From the NCBI GenBank assembly GCA_002359315.1, contig DEMS01000024.1:40130-104129 (forward strand): a stretch of DNA of 64,000 bases. The letters run 5' to 3'. The position numbers and the translations under genes were made by a program. Source of the stretch: Bacteroidetes bacterium UBA2664. GTDB lineage: Bacteria > Bacteroidota > Rhodothermia > Balneolales > Balneolaceae. The notes beneath the pieces are model-generated. The model saw only the letters and a program-made list of their open reading frames with translations. It was not told the origin of the DNA and searched no databases. Positions within the stretch are counted from its first letter, which is position 1. Each line of letters starts with the position of its first letter. Of this stretch, positions 17,256 through 24,618 are shown one piece after another.

Positions 17256-18875
17256 ATGAAAGCAATCTGTTCAGGAATTCTAATTTTACTGGCAACATTT
17301 ACAGGATTCTTATTTCTTTCCTTTTCTGATATTGATGAAGTACAAAGCACATGGTCGGAGCCGAAGCTTCTCTATGTTCATTCGATAGAACCGGGTCCCG
17401 GGGAATTTCAAGCAGATGTTCATGATGAAACTATCCATATTGTGGGCGGATACCGGCTCCTTAGAGAGGGGCGTTTTTTTGAGGATTCGAAGATCTTTTA
17501 TTTGCAACAGGAAATCGGTAGCGAGCCGGAGGTTCTGATATTCCCTACGGATAATTATCCTTCCGAAAGGCCATCTTTATTGAGGGATCATTCAGGCGAC
17601 ATTCACTTTCTCTGGGGCGACCGCCGGATGGACCCAGAATTTGAAGAGTGGAAAATAGAAAGGCCTCAAGCACTGGGATTTTCGACTCATGTGATTTATT
17701 CCCGGTATGATGGGAAGCAGGTTATAGCCCCCGAATCGATCTATGAAGGCCATTTGCGAGAATTGGTAGGCGGGATAGGAGATATCTTTTTGCCAGCCAG
17801 TTGGGTAGAAGACGAGGAGGGACACCTCCATACCGTTTTTGTAGCTGATTCAACGTTCAAAGCGACTTATCAAGGGGAAGAGGTTACATCTTATTCACCA
17901 GGGATTGCCTATATGATTCGAAGTGAAGGTGAATGGAGTCCTCGCCGTTTTTTGCGACCTGGAGTGCAGGGCGAAATTGCTCTGATGCCTCATGGTATTT
18001 TGATAATTGGTTATTTGGGTTCTACTGGTGGCAATATCAATGATGTCTTGGTCCTCACGTCCGACGACAGTGGAGAAACCTGGAGTGAACCCAATCCGGT
18101 TTTTTTATCAGGTCAGCAACCAGGTCGATTTCTGGACATGAAAACGGGGTCTGATGGGAGTGTTCATCTTATATGGGGACGTCAAACTCGGGGGATTCCT
18201 GTACCGAATGAATTATGGCACAGTTATAGTGAAGATAACGGTAGTAATTGGTCGGAGCCTGAAAGATTCCTGAAGCTAGATCAGCCGCCAGTAAGTGAGG
18301 AGAAAATTATTGGCGGTTATGATTTTGTGCTTGATCATAACAACAGGTTACACTGTATTGCTGTAGAAATTGGTCTTTCTACTCAGAACAGAACTCTCAA
18401 CTATGGGATATGGGATCCACACTCAAAAAAATGGACACAGGAAGAAACGCCGCAAGTGGATGAAGTAATACGCTCAAATGTGAATCTTACAATCGATGAG
18501 ACCACAAACAAAATGTATTTTTTTTGGGACGATGACCAGGAGAATGCCATCTATTACGTAGTGAAAGAATTGGATAATCAGGTTTTGCCTCCACCAATTT
18601 CCTCGTCAGGCCCACTGAAACTATATGCCAACCACCCCAATCCCTTCAATTCTTCCACACAGATTACATTTACGCTTAAAGAGTCTGCAGAAGTTGAAAT
18701 AAAGGTCTATGATATGTCCGGCCGTCAAATCATGCAAAAAAATCTTGGTGAGAGGCCGGTAGGCACTTATGCTGAAGAAGTGAATTTAAATACTTTTTCC
18801 AGTGGTACATACATTTATGAAATAGCATTGAATGGAACCTGGCGGCAACAGAGTACCATGATGTATATAAAATAA
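17256..18875 (+). CDS. Secreted Asp-box (sialidase-like) protein with T9SS sorting domain
   Basis: 539 residues with an N-terminal hydrophobic signal (MKAICSGILILLATFTGF). The middle contains Asp-box/BNR hairpins, SDDSGETWSEP near residue 270 and SEDNGSNWSEP near residue 325, typical of beta-propellers related to sialidases; weaker repeats (HSGDIHFLWGD, SDGSVHLIWGR) fit further blades. No sialidase catalytic Arg triad can be assigned, so enzymatic activity is not claimed. The last about 85 residues (LYANHPNPFNSSTQITFTL ... YDMSGRQ ... GTYIYEI) are a type A T9SS C-terminal sorting domain, predicting export through the type IX system and cell-surface or extracellular location. Confidence 0.87.
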   Translation: MKAICSGILILLATFTGFLFLSFSDIDEVQSTWSEPKLLYVHSIEPGPGEFQADVHDETIHIVGGYRLLREGRFFEDSKIFYLQQEIGSEPEVLIFPTDNYPSERPSLLRDHSGDIHFLWGDRRMDPEFEEWKIERPQALGFSTHVIYSRYDGKQVIAPESIYEGHLRELVGGIGDIFLPASWVEDEEGHLHTVFVADSTFKATYQGEEVTSYSPGIAYMIRSEGEWSPRRFLRPGVQGEIALMPHGILIIGYLGSTGGNINDVLVLTSDDSGETWSEPNPVFLSGQQPGRFLDMKTGSDGSVHLIWGRQTRGIPVPNELWHSYSEDNGSNWSEPERFLKLDQPPVSEEKIIGGYDFVLDHNNRLHCIAVEIGLSTQNRTLNYGIWDPHSKKWTQEETPQVDEVIRSNVNLTIDETTNKMYFFWDDDQENAIYYVVKELDNQVLPPPISSSGPLKLYANHPNPFNSSTQITFTLKESAEVEIKVYDMSGRQIMQKNLGERPVGTYAEEVNLNTFSSGTYIYEIALNGTWRQQSTMMYIK

Positions 18876-18902
18876 CTTTATGAGTTGCATGAAAGCAGAG
18901 GG

Positions 18903-18946
18903 TAGAAGAATTAATCTAAGAGACTTCTGATGCAGATCAGGATCTC
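18903..18946. repeat. Dispersed hairpin repeat, copy 2
   Basis: TTAATCTAAGAG, then TGATGCAGATCAGGATCT, matching 15836-15882 with a few changes and again preceded by a CAGAGGGTAGAAGA heptamer-like stretch. Confidence 0.7.
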
Positions 18947-18993
18947 TAGGACTGGACTTTTGCAGTAACTTTGGGCATTGCAGAACTCCGGAG

Positions 18994-19014
18994 ATCCTGA
19001 AATAAATTCAGGAT
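18994..19014. repeat. Short palindromic repeat, copy 1
   Basis: ATCCTGAA / TTCAGGAT, a perfect 8-bp stem with loop ATAAA. The same element occurs in inverse orientation at 38553-38573. Confidence 0.8.
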
Positions 19015-19046
19015 GACACGGTGGTGGGGTAATGAGCAACTGAAAA

Positions 19047-19081
19047 TACTTCTGCCCTCTGCCCTCTGCCTTCTCACTTCT
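19047..19081. repeat. Heptamer array beginning at the PhoH stop codon
   Basis: On the minus strand the array reads AGAAGTG, AGAAGGC, AGAGGGC, AGAGGGC, AGAAGTA. Its first base overlaps the TGA stop of the PhoH gene. The words are the same family as at 15636-15691. Confidence 0.85.
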
Positions 19082-20415
19082 CACAAAAACTTACTCGCCA
19101 GATTGGCTAACTCTGAACGCTCCCCTTTTTCCAGATTGATATGCGAATAGATATCATTATTGTGCATTCGATCTACAAGATAGGATAGACCATTGCTTTG
19201 AGCGTCCAGGTATGGGGTGTCGATCTGGAAAATGTCTCCGGTGAAAATGATTTTGGTATTCTCTCCGGCCCGGGTAATGATGGTTTTTATTTCGTGAGGT
19301 GTGAGGTTTTGAGCTTCATCAATGATAAAAATCACATTGCTCAAACTTCGTCCACGAATGTACGCCAAGGGAACAATAGAGAGTTTTTCATCCTGCACCA
19401 GCTCATCAATTTTTTTGTACTGCTTACTGCTCTCACTGAACTGATTTTTGATAATGCTCAGATTATCCCAAAGCGGTTGCATGTAGGGATCAATCTTGGA
19501 TTTCACATCTCCCGGCAAGTATCCGAGATCCCGGTTACTCAGCGGCACGATCGGTCGTGCCAGGTAGATCTGTCGATAGTTTCTTCTCTGTTCAAGCGCA
19601 CAAGCCAGAGCCAAAAGTGTTTTTCCGGTTCCTGCAGAGCCGGTGATCGTTGCCAACAGAATCTCAGGGTTCATGAGCGAATGCATGGCAAACGTCTGTT
19701 CTGCATTTCTGGGCATCACACCGTATGCACTGGTCTGTTTCACCAATTCAACCTTTTTGCTCTTTGGATTGTAGTATCCCAATGCGGAACTTGAGTGATT
19801 TTTTAAGATGTAATAGTGGTTGCTGATCGGTTTACTCTGCTCAATGTCCGAATGATTCACCTTCCCGCTTTGATATAATTTATTGATCGAACTGTTATCC
19901 TCAAAGGAGATACTCGTTTTCCCTCTGTAGAGATGATCAATATCTTTGATGCGGATCGTTTCATAATCTTCCGCATCCAGGCTCAACGCTCTGGCTTTTA
20001 ATCGAAGGTTGATATCTTTTGAAACCAGAGTCACCTTTTTATCCGGCTCCTCCTCTTTCAGCCGCAGTGCCGAATTGAGTATACGATGGTCGTTTTTGAC
20101 AGACCCAAAAACTTTTGCGGCATCCTGCTGGCTTCCTTCATCACTGATCACACGAAGTTTACCGTGAGATTTCCCATTGAGTGGGATCCAGTTCTGAATC
20201 ATATTAGAGTCGGTAATTTTATCCAGATATCGGATAAACTCCCGCGCATGAAGATTGGTTACGGTATTGCCTTTTTTGAATGAGTCGAGCTCTTCAAGAA
20301 CTGTGATCGGAATGGCTATATCGTGTTTTTCAAAGTTTTTTACTGCAGTTGAATCATATAAAAGAACGGATGTGTCGAGAACGAATATTTTTTTCGCCTT
20401 CTTAATTGCGGGCAT
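19081..20415 (-). CDS. PhoH family ATPase with N-terminal PIN domain
   Basis: 444 residues. Residues about 8-150 are a PIN ribonuclease-like domain (FVLDTSVLLYD, VLEELDSFKKG and later acidic residues). Residues about 245-440 are the PhoH ATPase: Walker A TGSAGTGKTLLALA, Walker B VIFIIDEAQNLTP and the conserved TGDIFQIDTPY. This PIN-PhoH (PhoH2/YlaK-like) fusion is widespread; characterised members are RNA helicase/RNases related to toxin-antitoxin systems, but most housekeeping roles remain unclear. No antitoxin-like gene is adjacent. The start MPAIKKAKKIFVLDTS puts the PIN strand at the usual place. Confidence 0.92.
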   Translation of the reverse strand: MPAIKKAKKIFVLDTSVLLYDSTAVKNFEKHDIAIPITVLEELDSFKKGNTVTNLHAREFIRYLDKITDSNMIQNWIPLNGKSHGKLRVISDEGSQQDAAKVFGSVKNDHRILNSALRLKEEEPDKKVTLVSKDINLRLKARALSLDAEDYETIRIKDIDHLYRGKTSISFEDNSSINKLYQSGKVNHSDIEQSKPISNHYYILKNHSSSALGYYNPKSKKVELVKQTSAYGVMPRNAEQTFAMHSLMNPEILLATITGSAGTGKTLLALACALEQRRNYRQIYLARPIVPLSNRDLGYLPGDVKSKIDPYMQPLWDNLSIIKNQFSESSKQYKKIDELVQDEKLSIVPLAYIRGRSLSNVIFIIDEAQNLTPHEIKTIITRAGENTKIIFTGDIFQIDTPYLDAQSNGLSYLVDRMHNNDIYSHINLEKGERSELANLASKFL

Positions 20416-20648
20416 AGGCCTTCTGAGATTAAATTCCGGGGGATGAATTTGATAAAACCTGCGATGATTTATTTCTAACTATAATTAAAGTATCACACAT
20501 AATCAATCTATTCATAAAAGATAATGATCTCTTTATGCAGATCAATCAAGCAGAAAAGAAAGGGTCATAAAGAGAGTCCAACAACGGGCATATTGGCAAG
20601 TGCCGAGGACAATTTAATTGCAAGAATCCGAGAGATTAATTTTTGCAT

Positions 20649-20669
20649 TTTGAAAGTTTAACTTTCAAA
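20649..20669. promoter_or_regulatory. 21-bp palindrome between trmH-like gene and PhoH gene
   Basis: Perfect 10-bp arms TTTGAAAGTT and AACTTTCAAA around one central base. It lies 20 bp after the stop of the SpoU methyltransferase gene and about 230 bp upstream of the PhoH start. It has no T-run, so an operator is as likely as a terminator. Confidence 0.5.
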
Positions 20670-20689
20670 TAACAGTAACAAAATATTAA

Positions 20690-21463
20690 CTAGGTCAACG
20701 TAAATAACCCGATCCCCAGGGCTACAGCTACATTCAAGCTCTCCACCGTGTCGAAATTTCCATCAATTCGTACAGGGCTCCGTTTTGCACCGAATAGATC
20801 CGGGCGGATTCCATTCCCCTCATTTCCGGCAACCAGGATTGATTTATGTCCAGGTCTAACCGTTCGTATTTCACTGGCACTGGCAGAACCGTCAAGCAGG
20901 TAAACATGCCAGCCCGATGACTCTAAATCACGGAAAATAGATTCCAGATTTCCCTTTAAAAAAGGCACTGAACCCGTGGCTCCGGCTGTACTCCTTACCA
21001 CTTTGGGATGAAACGGATCGACACAACCCTCTCCAAAAATGATTCCGGAAACGCCAAACCAGGCAGCCGTTCGAATAATGGTGCCCAAATTTCCGGGATC
21101 CTGAATGGCATCGATCGCAACGATAACGCCACTCGATTTTGCGAACTTATCAATCTTCCCTTCCTCAGGTATTTCACAAACTGCAATCACTCCCTGAGGG
21201 GATTCAGTATCTGATAGGTTTAAAAACTGAGCGGAAGTCAACTTATAGGCTGGAATTTCTTTCGTGAAGTGGAAAGATGTCAAATCTGCCTGATTGTCCA
21301 CTAAGAGTTCACGAACCACTACATTATTGTTTTCAATAATCTGTTCAACACAACGAATTCCCTCTGCCAGAAAGAGCCCCTCTATTTTTCGATTTTTACC
21401 GCGCAGAAGTTTTTTCCACTCTTTGATCTGATTATTGGAAGCGGGGGCCGGGTCTGTTTTCAT
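20690..21463 (-). CDS. SpoU/TrmH family RNA 2'-O-methyltransferase
   Basis: 257 residues. The N-terminal domain (KEWKKLLRGKNRKIEGLFLAEGIRCVEQII) is the L30e-like substrate-binding domain, and the C-terminal half is the knotted SPOUT fold: motif 1 AIQDPGNLGTIIRTAAWFG with the catalytic Asn and Arg, motif 2 ILVAGNEGNGI, and motif 3 SLNVAVALGIGLF. It uses S-adenosylmethionine to methylate ribose 2'-OH in rRNA or tRNA; which nucleotide is not predictable (RlmB-like and TsnR-like proteins share this layout). It is divergent from the aldehyde dehydrogenase gene. Confidence 0.92.
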   Translation of the reverse strand: MKTDPAPASNNQIKEWKKLLRGKNRKIEGLFLAEGIRCVEQIIENNNVVVRELLVDNQADLTSFHFTKEIPAYKLTSAQFLNLSDTESPQGVIAVCEIPEEGKIDKFAKSSGVIVAIDAIQDPGNLGTIIRTAAWFGVSGIIFGEGCVDPFHPKVVRSTAGATGSVPFLKGNLESIFRDLESSGWHVYLLDGSASASEIRTVRPGHKSILVAGNEGNGIRPDLFGAKRSPVRIDGNFDTVESLNVAVALGIGLFTLT

Positions 21464-21547
21464 TTTAATAGTATTGAGTTTTCAGGATTAAGATCCGGAA
21501 AAATGGGCAAATTTTTTCTCTTTTGCGCTCTACCTTTCATTATATTT

Positions 21548-21632
21548 AATGTGAGTTCGAAGTGAATAAAAATGTAAAATCACATTCGTCACGTTGACCG
21601 CATTTTTATTCATTCTTAATTCGACTCACGTT
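21548..21632. repeat. Imperfect long inverted repeat in a divergent promoter region
   Basis: Left arm 21548-21574 (AATGTGAGTTCGAA then TGAATAAAAATG) and right arm 21601-21632 (complement of AACGTGAGTCGAA then TGAATAAAAATG), separated by 26 bp. It lies between the divergent SpoU and aldehyde dehydrogenase genes. It could be a cruciform-forming repeat, a degenerate mobile-element remnant or a regulatory site. Confidence 0.6.
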
Positions 21633-21667
21633 ATTTGAGGAAATGAAATATATAAAAAAGAGAACAG

Positions 21668-23188
21668 ATGAAAGATTTTTTAGAGACACTGGGAATACGA
21701 GCTGAAAACGCAGGAACTTCAACCGGACAGGCATTCTTGAAAGATGATTCGGCTGAATCAATTATATCCTATTCACCGGCTGACGGTACTGAAATTGCCT
21801 CTGTTTATTCCACAACTCGTGAAGAGTACGATTTTGTAGTAGATAAATCGGTTGAAGCTTTTGAAGAATGGAGAATGATGCCGGCTCCAAAACGGGGAGA
21901 AATTGTAAGGCAGATTGGCCTGGCACTTCGGAAATATAAAGAACCACTGGGGAAACTGGTCTCCTATGAGATGGGAAAAATCTATCAGGAGGGTTTGGGC
22001 GAAGTTCATGAGATGATTGATATTTGTGATTTTGCAGTAGGCCTATCCCGACAACTTTATGGCCTTACCATGCACTCCGAGCGCCCGCAACATCGGATGT
22101 ATGAGCAGTGGCATCCCATGGGTCCGGTAGGTGTAATCTCTGCATTTAACTTTCCCGTTGCCGTGTATAGCTGGAATGCAATGATTGCGGCCGTCTGTGG
22201 CGATACGGTAATCTGGAAAGGATCAGAAAAAACTCCCCTTTGCGGAATTGCCGTACAACATATCGTCGCTGAAGTGCTGAAAGAGAATGATCTGCCGGAA
22301 GGGATATTTGGTCTGATAACCGGCGGACGCGAAGCCGGCGAGTGGCTCACTTCTGATGAGCGCATTCCCCTGATCTCTGCAACCGGCTCCATACGAATGG
22401 GTAAAGAGGTTGCCAAAACAGTGGGTGGACGTTTAGGAAAAACGATCCTGGAACTGGGAGGAAACAATGCAATTATTATCACCAAAGAAGCAGATCTGGA
22501 GATGACCCTCCGGGCAGTAGTTTTTGGTGCCGTGGGAACGGCAGGACAACGCTGCACATCAACCCGACGGTTAATTATTCACGAATCTGTATATAATGAA
22601 GTTAAGGAGCGGCTGAAGTCCATCTATCAAAATATCGAAGTGGGAAATCCATTGGATGAAGGAACATTAGTGGGGCCGTTGATTGATCAGGAAGCCATTT
22701 CAATGATGCAGAGTGCCCTCAAGAAAGTCGCAGAAGAGGGAGGCAGGGTTGTGTGTGGCGGAGAACCCGTAGAGGGGTTAGAGGGAAATTATGTAAATCC
22801 GGCCCTTTGTGAAGTGGAGAATCATTTTGAAATCGTACAGGAGGAGACATTTGCACCGATTTTATATCTCATTAAATACAAAACTCTTGAAGAGGCCATT
22901 GAGATTCATAACGGTGTAAAACAGGGGCTCAGCTCATCCATCTTTACGCTCAACATGAGGGAGGCAGAAACATTTTTAAGTCACAGGGGATCTGACTGCG
23001 GGATCGCAAATGTCAATATCGGAACCAGTGGCGCCGAAATTGGCGGTGCTTTTGGCGGAGAGAAGGAGACGGGTGGCGGACGCGAATCAGGATCGGATGC
23101 CTGGAAAGCGTATATGCGACGTCAAACCAATACCATCAACTGGGGAGATGAATTGCCACTTGCGCAAGGAATCACGTTTGATGTGTAA
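21668..23188 (+). CDS. Aldehyde dehydrogenase, ALDH7 (antiquitin-like)
   Basis: 506 residues of NAD(P)-dependent aldehyde dehydrogenase. The catalytic Glu is in TILELGGNNAIII and the catalytic Cys in GTAGQRCTSTRRL; SATGSIRMGKEVA is the cofactor turn. The N-terminal YSPADGTEIASVYS, the NNAII variant of the Glu motif and the C-terminal GGAFGGEKETGGGRESGSDAWKAYMRR are typical of ALDH7, whose best known reaction is oxidation of alpha-aminoadipic semialdehyde to alpha-aminoadipate in lysine catabolism. No other lysine-degradation gene adjoins, so that substrate is inference. An octamer repeat follows its stop codon. Confidence 0.9.
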   Translation: MKDFLETLGIRAENAGTSTGQAFLKDDSAESIISYSPADGTEIASVYSTTREEYDFVVDKSVEAFEEWRMMPAPKRGEIVRQIGLALRKYKEPLGKLVSYEMGKIYQEGLGEVHEMIDICDFAVGLSRQLYGLTMHSERPQHRMYEQWHPMGPVGVISAFNFPVAVYSWNAMIAAVCGDTVIWKGSEKTPLCGIAVQHIVAEVLKENDLPEGIFGLITGGREAGEWLTSDERIPLISATGSIRMGKEVAKTVGGRLGKTILELGGNNAIIITKEADLEMTLRAVVFGAVGTAGQRCTSTRRLIIHESVYNEVKERLKSIYQNIEVGNPLDEGTLVGPLIDQEAISMMQSALKKVAEEGGRVVCGGEPVEGLEGNYVNPALCEVENHFEIVQEETFAPILYLIKYKTLEEAIEIHNGVKQGLSSSIFTLNMREAETFLSHRGSDCGIANVNIGTSGAEIGGAFGGEKETGGGRESGSDAWKAYMRRQTNTINWGDELPLAQGITFDV

Positions 23189-23196
23189 ATATTAAA

Positions 23197-23244
23197 CGTG
23201 TTAACGTGTTAATGTGTTGAAGTGTTGAAGTGTTGAAGTGATGT
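23197..23244. repeat. Octamer tandem array (CGTGTTAA / AGTGTTGA), 6 units
   Basis: Six 8-bp words in register starting nine bases after the aldehyde dehydrogenase stop: CGTGTTAA twice, TGTGTTGA, AGTGTTGA twice, AGTGATGT. It resembles the heptamer arrays in position but has an 8-bp period. Confidence 0.85.
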
Positions 23245-23343
23245 TTTAATCATCTTATATAGTGATTTTGTTATGATCTGATGAAGTGATGATGAGTATT
23301 TGGTGTGAAAAATGAAATCAACAAAGTAATTATTTATAGTATT

Positions 23344-24462
23344 ATGAGATTTGAAACGAAAGCAATTCATGCAGGACTCGAAATAGGCAACCCTTCGAAG
23401 GCGATTATCCCACCGATATCTCCAAGCACGATCTATGAAATTGATGCGGATGGCAGAAAAGAGGAGGATCTTCACTACACCCGTCTTGGGAATCCAAATC
23501 GAAATCAATTCGAACACCTGATTGCGGTCCTTGAAGAGGGCTCGACCGCTGCAGCTTTCTCTTCAGGTATTGCAGCCGCTGCGGCTATTTTACAGGCTCT
23601 TGATCCCGGAGATCATATTATTATACCGGAAGATGTGTATGCGGGAAATCGCAAAATGATAAAGAGTATAATGGCCAGGTGGGGGTTGGAATCTTCATTT
23701 ATCAATATGACATCTATCGACACAATTGAGTCAAATATTCAAAAAAATACAAAGCTCATTTGGATGGAGACTCCATCCAACCCGTTGATGCGGATTACCG
23801 ACATTCAGGCGGTGACTGAACTGGCAAAATCGAATAACCTGATCACTGTTGCGGATAATACCTGGCCTTCTCCCGTTAATCAGCTTCCGCTTACATTGGG
23901 CGTAGATCTGGTTTTACACTCAACCTCAAAATATTTTGGCGGGCATAGTGATATTCTGGGAGGAGCTGTTGTGGCGCTGGAAGAGAGTGATTTTTTTGAT
24001 CGCATACGATTGATTCAGAGAATGGGCGGAGCCGTGCCCTCACCATATGATTGCTGGTTGTTAAGTCGAAGCACACGGACATTAGCCTATCGGATGAAGG
24101 GACATAATGAACATGCAGAAAAGGTAGCGGCTTTTTTGCTTGGCCATAAAAAAGTATCAGACGTCTTTTATCCGGGAAATCCGGCTTTGCCGGGATATGA
24201 GATTGTAAAAAAACAGATGAAGGGTTTTGGGGGTATGATTTCATTTTTGGTTGACGGAAATGAATCTGATGCCATCAAAGTAGTAGGCAGATCCAAGATC
24301 ATAAAACGGGCAACCAGCTTGGGTGGAGTGGAGAGTACCTGGGAACATCGCCAGAGCAGTGAGGGCGAGGGATCGATTACACCTAAAAATTTAATCAGGA
24401 TCAGTGTGGGACTGGAACATCCTGATGATATAATTGAGGATCTGGATTTAGCACTGTCCTGA
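23344..24462 (+). CDS. Cys/Met metabolism PLP-dependent enzyme (trans-sulfuration family)
   Basis: 372 residues from the ATG at 23344 (MRFETKAIHAGLE). A GTG at 23305 would add 13 residues unlike the family, so the ATG is preferred. The PLP lysine is in HSTSKYFGGHSDILGG; other conserved parts are YTRLGNPNRNQFE, FSSGIAAAAAIL, WMETPSNPLM and VADNTWPSPVNQ. The family includes cystathionine gamma-synthase, cystathionine beta- and gamma-lyase and methionine gamma-lyase; the exact reaction cannot be decided by eye, although a lyase is likely. It is preceded by the octamer repeat and followed by a 156-bp gap before the convergent CotH gene. Confidence 0.9.
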   Translation: MRFETKAIHAGLEIGNPSKAIIPPISPSTIYEIDADGRKEEDLHYTRLGNPNRNQFEHLIAVLEEGSTAAAFSSGIAAAAAILQALDPGDHIIIPEDVYAGNRKMIKSIMARWGLESSFINMTSIDTIESNIQKNTKLIWMETPSNPLMRITDIQAVTELAKSNNLITVADNTWPSPVNQLPLTLGVDLVLHSTSKYFGGHSDILGGAVVALEESDFFDRIRLIQRMGGAVPSPYDCWLLSRSTRTLAYRMKGHNEHAEKVAAFLLGHKKVSDVFYPGNPALPGYEIVKKQMKGFGGMISFLVDGNESDAIKVVGRSKIIKRATSLGGVESTWEHRQSSEGEGSITPKNLIRISVGLEHPDDIIEDLDLALS

Positions 24463-24618
24463 ATTGATTCAGTTTGCTATTCCAACAGTGTTAATTAGGT
24501 TTAATGGCTAATTTTAGAATACAATTAAGATCCGGTCGCTACTTCAATACCCTTATTAAAGTTTGATCGATATCTAACCCATGTTATCTATTTCTACTTC
24601 ATCAATAGGGTTCGAGTG

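Noticed and set aside
22057..22557. 166-codon antisense frame in the aldehyde dehydrogenase gene
   Set aside because: Antisense to conserved catalytic-domain sequence; Pro/Ser/Thr-rich composition is typical of shadow frames.
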